Positions 7,857 through 15,206 of a stretch of 49,453 nt of DNA are shown here, piece after piece; position 1 is the stretch's first letter; every line of letters starts with the position of its first letter. The position numbers were made by a program, and so were the translations under genes. This stretch comes from Puia dinghuensis (GTDB lineage: Bacteria > Bacteroidota > Bacteroidia > Chitinophagales > Chitinophagaceae). The notes under the pieces were generated by a model that had not been told where the DNA came from, made no database searches, and saw only the letters and a list, made by a program, of their open reading frames with translations. Where the stretch lies: assembly GCA_026225275.1 (NCBI GenBank), contig JAMFSL010000097.1:1-49453 (forward strand), given 5' to 3'.

Positions 7857-7900
7857 TATATACGCAGGTTGGGCTGGCTATATACACGGGTTGAGCTGGC
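7857..7900. repeat. Two 22-base tandem repeats in the dehydratase leader
   Basis: 7857-7878 and 7879-7900 are adjacent copies differing at three positions (shared pattern TATATAC...GGTTG.GCTGGC). They lie between the SDR stop and the dehydratase start on the leftward transcript, ending 5 bases upstream of that ATG. The unit is not a multiple of three and lies outside coding sequence. Function unknown: operator iterons, an RNA element, or replication slippage. Confidence 0.8.
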
Positions 7901-7910
7901 ACCGATCGAC

Positions 7911-8735
7911 TTACCGGCAATGTTCGCCTCCATCGACGGGTATAATGGAGCCATTGATCCAGGATGCCTCATCCGTACAAAGCAGATAGATAGCATTGGC
8001 AACGTCTTCCGGTCTCGTCGTCCTTCCCAATGGATTTCTCCGTCCGGCCAGTTCGAGCAGCTCTTCGCTGGAAGGAATTTTTTTTAATGAAGGAGTCTCG
8101 GAAATCCCAGCTTGTATAAGGTTGGTTTTCAATCCGTATTTACCTAACTCCACCGCCATGTAAGTGACCAGGCTTTCCAATGAGGCTTTAGCTATCGAAA
8201 CGGCAGCATAGCCATCCCAATATTTGTGGGCTCCTTCGCTGGTCAAACCGATGATCCTTGCATCAGCACAAAAATGTCCTTCCTGTAGCAATGATCTTGT
8301 CCAATCCAACAGGCTGGTGGACATAGCATAGGTGGTAAAGCGGATATCATCAACGGAGAGGGTCGACGAGTCGTCTCCCCCCGATGCTGAAGCCACCTCG
8401 GGAAAATCCACCAGAGGTTTCAGATTGCCTCTTGCTATAGAATGCAGCAAGAGCCTAACGCTATGCTGGCGACCGGTCCTGGCCGCAAACTGTTGCAGGA
8501 AAGACGCTCTCGAAGTCGTGTCGAGCGCATTTGTATTGTAAGTATCGATGATGACGCCGGCTGTAGCGGCTATCCGGGTGAACTTCTCTTTCAGCAAACG
8601 TTCTGCGGCACTTGTTTCCCGGTAGAGGACAGCAATGTTCATGCCATGGGCAGCCAGCTTTTCTGCTGCAGCGAAGCCAAAACCACTAGAGCCGCCCAGG
8701 ATGATAGCCCACCGATCCAAAAATTGTTTATTCAT
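7911..8735 (-). CDS. SDR oxidoreductase, enoyl-ACP reductase-like
   Basis: A 274-residue Rossmann protein with the glycine motif GGSSGFGFA near residue 14. The active site reads GYAAVSIAK, a Tyr-x6-Lys spacing typical of FabI/FabL-type enoyl reductases, not the Tyr-x3-Lys of ketoreductases. LLHSIARGN resembles the FabI HSI motif, and the end IIPVDGGEHCR is usual for the class. In a dialkylresorcinol pathway an enoyl reductase would make the saturated alkyl chains. First gene of the leftward PPTase-KS block. A ketoreductase role cannot be excluded. Confidence 0.82.
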   Translation of the reverse strand: MNKQFLDRWAIILGGSSGFGFAAAEKLAAHGMNIAVLYRETSAAERLLKEKFTRIAATAGVIIDTYNTNALDTTSRASFLQQFAARTGRQHSVRLLLHSIARGNLKPLVDFPEVASASGGDDSSTLSVDDIRFTTYAMSTSLLDWTRSLLQEGHFCADARIIGLTSEGAHKYWDGYAAVSIAKASLESLVTYMAVELGKYGLKTNLIQAGISETPSLKKIPSSEELLELAGRRNPLGRTTRPEDVANAIYLLCTDEASWINGSIIPVDGGEHCR

Positions 8736-8749
8736 TTACCGGATGTAAA

Positions 8750-8771
8750 ATAGGTGTCTGATAGGTGTCTG
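8750..8771. repeat. Two 11-base tandem repeats between divergent pigment operons
   Basis: ATAGGTGTCTG occurs twice back to back (8750-8760, 8761-8771), 15 bases upstream of the SDR start on the leftward side. One helical turn per unit makes this a candidate binding site for a cooperative regulator. It is downstream of the presumed leftward -7 box. Confidence 0.75.
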
Positions 8772-8792
8772 AGTCCTCTCTCAAATGACCTG

Positions 8793-8800
8793 CAAAGGTA
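8793..8800 (-). promoter_or_regulatory. Candidate -7 box, leftward SDR-PPTase operon
   Basis: On the minus strand this reads TACCTTTG, an exact TAnnTTTG match, 58 bases from the SDR ATG, so the leader would contain the 11-base repeats. No convincing -33 element was seen. Confidence 0.45.
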
Positions 8801-8822
8801 ATGAAAGTTAATTATTTATATG

Positions 8823-8849
8823 TTGAAGATCGCTTATTCTTTATATTTG
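8823..8849 (+). promoter_or_regulatory. Candidate promoter, rightward darA operon
   Basis: TATATTTG at 8842-8849 matches the Bacteroidota -7 box exactly, with TTG at 8823-8825 as a partial -33 element 16 bases upstream. It lies inside the first codons of the longest open frame (from 8820), which argues that translation starts at the ATG at 8868. Confidence 0.55.
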
Positions 8850-8867
8850 TCCCATTACCGAGAGGCA

Positions 8868-9362
8868 ATGAAATTATTGATCCTTTTTACCCCTTTTTCG
8901 TTATTGTTCGGAGTGGTTGAAAGGTCCGGGATCTTGTTCCAGACCTTTGATAAAGCTAATTTTTATTCCGTGCTCGCATCGAGCAAACTAAGGGAAATGA
9001 ATCAGGAATTAGCGCTCATTGAATCATCATCCACGAAGGAGAAGGAAGCATATGAAGGGGCTCTGCTGATGAGAAAGGCCGGACTACCGATCCCGCCGTA
9101 CGAGAAAATAACCTCCTTTAAGACGGGTTATCACAAACTGGAAGCTGCACTGGCAAAAGACAGCAGTAACGGGGAATACCATTTTCTCCGGCTGATCATC
9201 CAGGAACATGTGCCGAAATTCGTTCACTACGACAAGGACAGGGATACAGACAGCCAGGACGTTTACCGCGCTTTCAGGGATTTGCCACCGGCCGTGCAGA
9301 AGGCCATCCTGGATTATAGTAAACATTCAAAGCTACTACACGTAAAAGATCTGAATGAGTAA
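8868..9362 (+). CDS. Exported or membrane-anchored protein of unknown function, pigment cluster
   Basis: A 164-residue protein not recognised as a named family. The ATG at 8868 is preferred over 8820 because of the promoter box just upstream, a purine-rich GAGAGG before it, and because it puts a hydrophobic segment (MKLLILFTPFSLLFGVV) at the very N-terminus. The rest is charged and helical, with KLEAALAKDSSNGEYHFLRL resembling a single TPR-like unit. Its stop overlaps the darA start by 8 bases, so it is made together with DarA and probably serves the same pathway. Confidence 0.7.
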   Translation: MKLLILFTPFSLLFGVVERSGILFQTFDKANFYSVLASSKLREMNQELALIESSSTKEKEAYEGALLMRKAGLPIPPYEKITSFKTGYHKLEAALAKDSSNGEYHFLRLIIQEHVPKFVHYDKDRDTDSQDVYRAFRDLPPAVQKAILDYSKHSKLLHVKDLNE

Positions 9363-10254
9363 AAAAGTATTGGTGATCTACTATTCGCAGTCGGGACAAT
9401 TAGCCGACATCGCCGACTGCCTGACCGCTCCACTGGTCGAGGCGGGTGCATCTGTTGAAAAGGTCGCTATCCAACTGGTGAAAGGGTATCCCTTCCCGTG
9501 GAGTGCCGAGCGGTTTTATTCCGTCATGCCTGATTGTGTCCTGGGCGTAACGGCCGAACTGGAGCCCTTTACCCTGAAAGAGAAGGCGTATGATCTGATT
9601 GTGCTGGGATACCAGGCATGGTTCTTATATCCGAGTATTCCGGTCAATTCCTTGTTGCACCATCCCGCTTTCCGGGGCGTGGTGCGTGATACCCCGGTCA
9701 TTACGATCACCGGGGCAAGAAACATGTGGCTCAATACTTTTCTGGAAGTAAAAAAAACGCTCCGGGAGGCGGGCGCCAGGCTGGTCGGTAATATTGCACT
9801 CATCGACAGGCATGTAAACCATATCAGTTTCGTCACGATCTTTCATTGGCTATTACGCGGTAAGAAGGACAGGTATCTGAATATTTTTCCTTACCCGGGT
9901 GTATCTGCGGCAGACATTGCCCACTGCGGGGTATTTGGCGCATTGCTGTTGCCTCACCTGCAGAGTGACCAATGGGATGGCCTGCAGGAAGAATTGATCC
10001 GGCAAAAAGCGGTCAACACGAGATATTCCTTATTGTTGCTGGAATCCAAGGCGATACCTACCTATGTAGTATGGGCCAACTTTATTGTGAAAAAGAAAAA
10101 AAGGCGGCAGTGGCTGGCAGTATTCAAATATTATCTGCTATTTTCACTGTTTGTTGCTGCGCCTGTCATGCTTGCCGTAGATGCGGTATTGATCAGGCCA
10201 TTTTCGTCTAAACGTATAAATGCTAAAAAGCAGTATTATTTATCGCTGAACTAA
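9355..10254 (+). CDS. darA: Dialkylresorcinol-forming enzyme DarA
   Basis: A 299-residue protein with a flavodoxin-like N-terminal half: VLVIYYSQSGQ (residues 5-15) is the FMN phosphate loop and DLIVLGYQAWFLYPSIPV the next binding loop. A hydrophobic stretch near 256-280 could anchor it to the membrane. With DarB directly downstream, this matches the DarA family, which converts the DarB-made cyclohexanedione into a 2,5-dialkylresorcinol. That step is an aromatisation, and a flavin fold fits it. The tail KRINAKKQYYLSLN is basic. Starts within the end of the preceding gene, 10 bases before darB. Confidence 0.88.
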   Translation: MSKKVLVIYYSQSGQLADIADCLTAPLVEAGASVEKVAIQLVKGYPFPWSAERFYSVMPDCVLGVTAELEPFTLKEKAYDLIVLGYQAWFLYPSIPVNSLLHHPAFRGVVRDTPVITITGARNMWLNTFLEVKKTLREAGARLVGNIALIDRHVNHISFVTIFHWLLRGKKDRYLNIFPYPGVSAADIAHCGVFGALLLPHLQSDQWDGLQEELIRQKAVNTRYSLLLLESKAIPTYVVWANFIVKKKKRRQWLAVFKYYLLFSLFVAAPVMLAVDAVLIRPFSSKRINAKKQYYLSLN

Positions 10255-10264
10255 TCCAATAGAT

Positions 10265-11413
10265 ATGTCGCTTCCCCCGGTTTATATTACTGATACTTCT
10301 ATCTTCATGCCTAACGATCCTGTCCCGAGTGAGGAGATGGAAGAATACCTGGGCTATATCAATGACAAACCTTCCAAATCCAAAAAGATCGTCTTGCGGA
10401 ACAATGGCATTAAAACCAGGTATTACGCACTGACCAAAGAGGGGAAAGCAACTCATACCAATGCTCAGATGACTGCACTGGCGGTAAAGGCCCTTTTCAA
10501 AGACAATCCTGAAAAAATAAAAGACGTAGAGCTATTGTCCTGCGGCACTTCTTCTCCCGACCAGATGATGCCTTCCCATGGCGTCATGGCGCATGGATGG
10601 CTGCCGGAGGCGGAGGCTATCGAAGTCGTTTCACCTTCCGGCGTATGCTGTGCGGGGATGCACGCTTTTAAATATGCCTACATGGCGGTCAGGACAGGCG
10701 ATGTCCACCTGGCGGTCGCCACCGGGTCCGAACGGTTCTCCGCTTCGCTGGTCTCTCATGTCTTCGAGGAAGAGGCACAAAAATTGAAAGAGCTGAACGA
10801 AAATCCCTTTATCGCTTTTGATAAAGAGTTTTTACGCTGGATGCTGTCGGATGGCGCTGCCGCGTTTTTGCTGTCGGACAAACCTAATGACAAAGGCTTA
10901 AGTCTCCGGGTAGAATGGATTGAGGGCGCCAGCTATGCCAATGAAATGGAGACGTGTATGTATATGGCCAGTGAAAAGCAGCCGGACGGAACTCTGAAAA
11001 GCTATCTTGATTATTCACCGGAAGAGATCATCAGCAAGTCTATATTAAGCATCAAGCAGGATATAGCCTTGCTCAGTAATAATGTAGTGCCGCTGGGAGC
11101 GAAGAGGATAAAAGAAATTTTCGACAAGAAAGGATTGGATGCGAACGATATCGATTACTTTCTGCCGCATATGTCCAGTGAATTTTTCAAGCCCAAGATA
11201 TTCGAACAGATCGCCTTGCATGGCGCCAGTATCCCTTACGAAAAATGGTTTGTGAATTTGAGTACCATGGGAAATGTCGGGGCAGCATCGGTCTACCTGA
11301 TGGTGCATGAGTTGTTTCATAGCGGAAGGCTGAAAAAAGGAGAAAAGATTTTGTTGCTGGTGCCGGAAAGCTCTCGGTTCTCGTATATGTATGCTATGCT
11401 GACCGTGTGTTAG
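10265..11413 (+). CDS. darB: Ketosynthase/cyclase DarB (KAS III-like)
   Basis: A 382-residue thiolase-fold enzyme of the FabH group. The nucleophile lies in SPSGVCCAGMHAF (Cys128/129), the His in FLPHMSSEFF and the Asn in NLSTMGNVGAAS. DarB-type enzymes join two acyl chains (a beta-ketoacyl thioester and an unsaturated acyl thioester) and cyclise them to a 1,3-cyclohexanedione that DarA aromatises. The darA-darB pair is the signature of dialkylresorcinol/flexirubin clusters. Confidence 0.92.
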   Translation: MSLPPVYITDTSIFMPNDPVPSEEMEEYLGYINDKPSKSKKIVLRNNGIKTRYYALTKEGKATHTNAQMTALAVKALFKDNPEKIKDVELLSCGTSSPDQMMPSHGVMAHGWLPEAEAIEVVSPSGVCCAGMHAFKYAYMAVRTGDVHLAVATGSERFSASLVSHVFEEEAQKLKELNENPFIAFDKEFLRWMLSDGAAAFLLSDKPNDKGLSLRVEWIEGASYANEMETCMYMASEKQPDGTLKSYLDYSPEEIISKSILSIKQDIALLSNNVVPLGAKRIKEIFDKKGLDANDIDYFLPHMSSEFFKPKIFEQIALHGASIPYEKWFVNLSTMGNVGAASVYLMVHELFHSGRLKKGEKILLLVPESSRFSYMYAMLTVC

Positions 11414-11448
11414 CCGACACCCCCATGTGGCCGGTAAAATGAATTTTT

Positions 11449-11856
11449 ATGAAAAAGGAAGAGGTTCCCCAGGATCTGAGTTCCCTCGGCAAGATCACTA
11501 AGGAGGTCTGCTATGCCACGGACGCCGCAGGGAAATATACTACCGAGCTCAGCCAGGGCTGGGATGTAAAGATCAGCGCGCTCGATGCTGCCTGGCAGGA
11601 TATCGGCGAACGGGTAGAGGCCGCTAAAGCCAGGGTCCTGCGTGGGGAGGCAAGCCCTCTATTGTATTTTATGGAGCTGAAACTCATGGATATAAAAGTG
11701 CTGTCGGGCTATAGCCGGTTTTGGCAATGGCAGATCAAAAGACATCTCCGACCGGCGGTCTTTAAAAAATTATCCGACCGGACACTTCGTCGCTATGCCG
11801 ACGTTTTCGACATTTCCGTTGCTGACCTTAATAGCCTCAACGTACATGCAGATTGA
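11449..11856 (+). CDS. Conserved-looking hypothetical protein, pigment cluster
   Basis: A 135-residue protein without signal peptide or membrane segment and with no recognised domain. It is rich in helices with many Lys/Arg, including WQWQIKRHLRPAVFKKL, and the C-terminal segment YADVFDISVADLNSLNV resembles a small helical recognition motif. An 11-base overlap with the BtrH-like gene downstream suggests coupled synthesis, and possibly a partner protein of that acyltransferase. Function unknown. Confidence 0.65.
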   Translation: MKKEEVPQDLSSLGKITKEVCYATDAAGKYTTELSQGWDVKISALDAAWQDIGERVEAAKARVLRGEASPLLYFMELKLMDIKVLSGYSRFWQWQIKRHLRPAVFKKLSDRTLRRYADVFDISVADLNSLNVHAD

Positions 11857-12862
11857 GTTCAAACATATTCAGGCTGCGCACTGCGAAAATGGCGTGACGG
11901 TAAGCCTGCTGAAAAATATCGGTATCGGCGAGATAACGGAGCCCCTGGCATTCGGTATCGGGTCGGGGCTGTTCTTTACTTATATACCGTTGCTGAAGGT
12001 CAACAATGGTCCGGCATTCGCCTATAGGACTATGCCAGGACTCATCTTCAAACGAACCTGCCGTGCCTTGGGCATTACCGTCTTACGAAAAAGATTCCGG
12101 ACGAAGGCACGCGCGCAGGAATTCCTCGAACAGTGTCTTGCCAACGGACACGCGGTAGGTTGCCAGGTGGGTGTCTATTACCTGCCTTATTTTCCGAAGG
12201 AATACCGATTTCATTTCAATGCCCATAATCTGATCGTTTACGGTAAGGAGCAGGATCGCTATCTCATCAGTGATCCTGTCATGGAAAATACGGAGTCGAT
12301 GTCCGCCTATGAATTAGAGCGGGTAAGATTTGCGCGGGGGGTGTTGGCGCCAAAGGGGCAGATCTATTACCCTATCGCCAGCCGGCCGATCACAGATGAC
12401 ACCATCAGGCGTGCGATCAAAAGCGGAATCACCCGGAATATCCGCGATATGCTGCATATTCCCGGCCCGTTTGCGGGTGTCAGCGGCATCCGGTACACCG
12501 GCAGGAGAATAAAAAAATGGCGGGATTCCCTGGGGACAAAAAAGGCAGGGCTATACCTTGCGCAACTGGTCCGCATGCAGGAAGAGATCGGGACGGGAGG
12601 GGGCGGATTCCGTTATATCTATGCCGCCTTTTTGCAGGAGGCGTACGGCTTTTACCTGGACGATATCCTTCCGGCCGTTTCCGCATCGTTTACGAAGTCG
12701 GGAGATCTCTGGCGAACGGCAGCTGTCGAAGCGGCCGGCATTTACAAAGGCAGACTGGGCAGCCAGGAAGATTTTAACCGGATAGGCGATTATCTCTTCG
12801 AAATAGCAGAAGTGGAAAAACAGGCATTTACAGCATTGGCAAAAATCAAATGGCAACTATGA
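11846..12862 (+). CDS. BtrH N-terminal domain protein, putative ACP-dependent acyltransferase
   Basis: A 338-residue protein. The N-terminal papain-like block of BtrH-type proteins is visible: HIQAAHCENGVTVSLL carries the candidate catalytic Cys, and FHFNAHNLIVYG the candidate His followed by ISDPV. A second domain of about 150 residues follows. BtrH in butirosin assembly transfers an acyl side chain from an ACP to an acceptor. Here a parallel role could be joining the aryl-polyene acyl chain to the resorcinol or another alcohol. The ATG at 11846 is chosen over an upstream Met because it gives the standard start and a short overlap with the preceding gene. Confidence 0.78.
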   Translation: MQIEFKHIQAAHCENGVTVSLLKNIGIGEITEPLAFGIGSGLFFTYIPLLKVNNGPAFAYRTMPGLIFKRTCRALGITVLRKRFRTKARAQEFLEQCLANGHAVGCQVGVYYLPYFPKEYRFHFNAHNLIVYGKEQDRYLISDPVMENTESMSAYELERVRFARGVLAPKGQIYYPIASRPITDDTIRRAIKSGITRNIRDMLHIPGPFAGVSGIRYTGRRIKKWRDSLGTKKAGLYLAQLVRMQEEIGTGGGGFRYIYAAFLQEAYGFYLDDILPAVSASFTKSGDLWRTAAVEAAGIYKGRLGSQEDFNRIGDYLFEIAEVEKQAFTALAKIKWQL

Positions 12863-13608
12863 GCCCGGCGATACAGATCAACGAGCTTTTCTTCGGTTAT
12901 TCGGGACAGTCCGGCTTATTCTCTGACTTTAACCTGATGATCGAAGCAGGCAGCCGATTTGGGCTATTCGGTCCCAACGGAGCGGGCAAGACGACCCTCA
13001 TGAACCTGATGACAGGGCTGCTGACCCCATCCGGCGGCCATATCCGGCTGCTGGGTAAAGAAATCAAAAAGCATAAATCGTCCGTCAATTTTCTTTTTGG
13101 ATTCGTTCCCCAGGATTTCTCCTTTTATCACGAGCTGAGTCCAGTCGAAAACCTTGCGTTCTTCGGCGCATGGTCGGGTCTGTCTTCGACCGTCATCCGA
13201 AAAAGGACCAGTGAATTGCTGGACATACTCGGGCTCACTGCCGTGCGGGATAAAAAAGTGAAAGATTTTTCGGGCGGAATGAAGCGAAGGGTGAATCTGG
13301 CCATAGGGGTCATCCATGAGCCGCCGTTGTTATTCCTGGATGAACCGACTGTTGGCGTCGATGTCCAGACAAGGCATGCCATCATTCAGTACCTTAAGCA
13401 ATTGAATGCTGAAGGCACCACCCTCATTTACACTTCTCATCAGCTGAGCGAAGCGGAAGACCTCTGCGACAGGATCGCGCTGATCGACCAAGGCAGGATC
13501 ATCGTTCATGGCGATCCCGATAACCTACTTTCCGAACATGGGCAGGAGGGATTGGAAGGATTATTTCTTCATTTGACAGGTAAAAATTACAGGGATCAAA
13601 GTGTATAG
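12850..13608 (+). CDS. ABC transporter ATP-binding protein
   Basis: A 252-residue ATPase with Walker A GPNGAGKTT (41-49), a Q-loop in VPQDFSFYHELS, signature FSGGMKRR, Walker B LLFLDEP and a switch His in TSHQLSEAEDL. This is the DRI/ABC-2 class used for drug, polysaccharide or lipid export. An in-frame ATG at 12859 forms an ATGA overlap with the preceding stop and may be the true start. Its stop overlaps the GTG start of the permease by 8 bases, so the pair forms one exporter, probably for pigment or an intermediate. Confidence 0.92.
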   Translation: MATMSPAIQINELFFGYSGQSGLFSDFNLMIEAGSRFGLFGPNGAGKTTLMNLMTGLLTPSGGHIRLLGKEIKKHKSSVNFLFGFVPQDFSFYHELSPVENLAFFGAWSGLSSTVIRKRTSELLDILGLTAVRDKKVKDFSGGMKRRVNLAIGVIHEPPLLFLDEPTVGVDVQTRHAIIQYLKQLNAEGTTLIYTSHQLSEAEDLCDRIALIDQGRIIVHGDPDNLLSEHGQEGLEGLFLHLTGKNYRDQSV

Positions 13609-14923
13609 ACTCTGGGCCACCATACAGAAAGACGTTCGCGTATTAAGCCGGGATAAGGTGGGAATAACTTTTCTATTCATCATGCCCGTGCTGCTGGTGC
13701 TGATCGTGACCAGCATTCAGAACAATACGTTTGAGCTCATCAATAAAAATAGGGTGCCACTGCTCGTGTGCAATCGGGATACGGGAGCCTCAAGCCGTCA
13801 GTTCATCCGGACCCTCGATACGGTAGGTCTGTTCACGGTACAGCTGGTTCCGGCCGATCAGAACGACCAATCGATTAGGGATCGCCTGCAGAAGAAAGAT
13901 GCTTACCTGGCGGTGGTGGTGCCGCCGGATTTCTCCGCGCAAATGGCGGTCAGGACAAAAAGCCTGTTGGGCAAGGCCCTGAACAGTTTTGGCTTGGGAG
14001 ACAGCACGGGCGGGGCTTACGACCGGGATGGCAAAGCAGACGTCCGTGGAAAGGGCGAAAGTGATGCCGACGGCATGCCGATCACCCTCTACTACCACCC
14101 TATCCTACAGGAAACTTTCCGACGTTCCGCCCAGGGTGCGATATACAGCGCCTTACAATTAGTCGAAAGCAGACAGTTGCTAAGGACCCTTTATTTTTCC
14201 ATCAATGAAAAGGAATTACCCGATACGCTGGAAAATGAGCTGATGACCCGGCGGGCAAAGATCAGCGAGATTCCCGTGTCTCGCAATGGTGACAGGAGCA
14301 CGCCTAATGCCTCTCAGCATAATGTACCGGCCTGGACGATCTTTTCCATGTTCTTTGTCGTCGTTTCGCTGGGCAGCGGCATCGTTCGGGAGAAGCTTAA
14401 CGGTAGTTTTATCAGACTAAAAACACTGCCTACCAACTATCTGGTGGCCATATTATCCAAACAGATCACTTACTTAGGCGTTACGATGATGCAGGCGGCA
14501 TCGATCTTTGCGGTCGGCGTCTGGCTGTTCCCCTTGCTGGGGCTGCCGAAGCTGAACCTGCCCACCGACTGGGCAGGCCTTATCTTCCTGTCGCTGCTTT
14601 GCGGCTGGTGTGCAGTCAGCTATGCCATCTGCATCGGCGTTTTCGCGCAGACGGAGGAACAGGCCAATGGGTTCGGCGCCTTGTCCATCGTCATTCTCGC
14701 GGCCATCGGAGGCCTGATGGTGCCCGACTTTGCTATGCCCGGTAATTTTCAAACGGCCATGAAATTATCTCCATTGCATTGGTGTCTGGAGGCCTATTAC
14801 GGGTTGTTCTTAGAGCAGGGAAAACTAAAAGATGTTTGGTCAAATGTGTTATCTTTATTGATCATTATTGCAGGTTTACAAGGTGTTATGCTTTGGGGAC
14901 TGAAAAGAAAAAATCTGATTTGA
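13601..14923 (+). CDS. ABC-2 type transporter permease
   Basis: A 440-residue permease with a GTG start inside the ATPase stop (GTGTATAG). It has one N-terminal membrane helix (about 22-42), a large extracytoplasmic domain (about 43-240) and a cluster of five or more helices from about 245 to the end, the standard ABC-2 fold. A Gly/Asp-rich tract at about 127-155 (including STGGAYDRDGKADVRGKG) looks like an insertion in the soluble domain. With the ATPase it should export the pigment or a precursor. Many flexirubin clusters use an MMPL pump, which is not seen here. Confidence 0.9.
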   Translation: MYRLWATIQKDVRVLSRDKVGITFLFIMPVLLVLIVTSIQNNTFELINKNRVPLLVCNRDTGASSRQFIRTLDTVGLFTVQLVPADQNDQSIRDRLQKKDAYLAVVVPPDFSAQMAVRTKSLLGKALNSFGLGDSTGGAYDRDGKADVRGKGESDADGMPITLYYHPILQETFRRSAQGAIYSALQLVESRQLLRTLYFSINEKELPDTLENELMTRRAKISEIPVSRNGDRSTPNASQHNVPAWTIFSMFFVVVSLGSGIVREKLNGSFIRLKTLPTNYLVAILSKQITYLGVTMMQAASIFAVGVWLFPLLGLPKLNLPTDWAGLIFLSLLCGWCAVSYAICIGVFAQTEEQANGFGALSIVILAAIGGLMVPDFAMPGNFQTAMKLSPLHWCLEAYYGLFLEQGKLKDVWSNVLSLLIIIAGLQGVMLWGLKRKNLI

Positions 14924-14931
14924 CGAATATC

Positions 14932-15195
14932 ATGGAAACAGCGCAATTAAAACAACAACTAAAACAGCAGATCATACAGTTCCTGAATTTAACTGATATC
15001 ACTGCGGACGATATCCAGGACGATAAACCTTTATTTGGCGAAGGTCTGGGGCTGGACTCCATCGATAGCCTCGAGCTGATCGTGCTTCTCAACCGGGGAT
15101 ACGGGATCGTCATCAAAGACCTCAAAGACGGACGTAAGGTACTGGTCGACGTTAATTCCATGGTCGATTACATCGAAAAAAACAGAACCAAATAA
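14932..15195 (+). CDS. Acyl carrier protein (second cluster ACP)
   Basis: An 87-residue ACP starting METAQLKQQ. The attachment site GLGLDSIDSLELI has the classical Asp42-Ser43 and the usual helix II after it. The frame is open 51 codons upstream, but that part lies inside the permease gene; the ATG 8 bases after the permease stop is the sensible start. It precedes the KS-CLF-like pair and is probably its carrier. Confidence 0.92.
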   Translation: METAQLKQQLKQQIIQFLNLTDITADDIQDDKPLFGEGLGLDSIDSLELIVLLNRGYGIVIKDLKDGRKVLVDVNSMVDYIEKNRTK

Positions 15196-15206
15196 ATTCA
15201 GCGACT

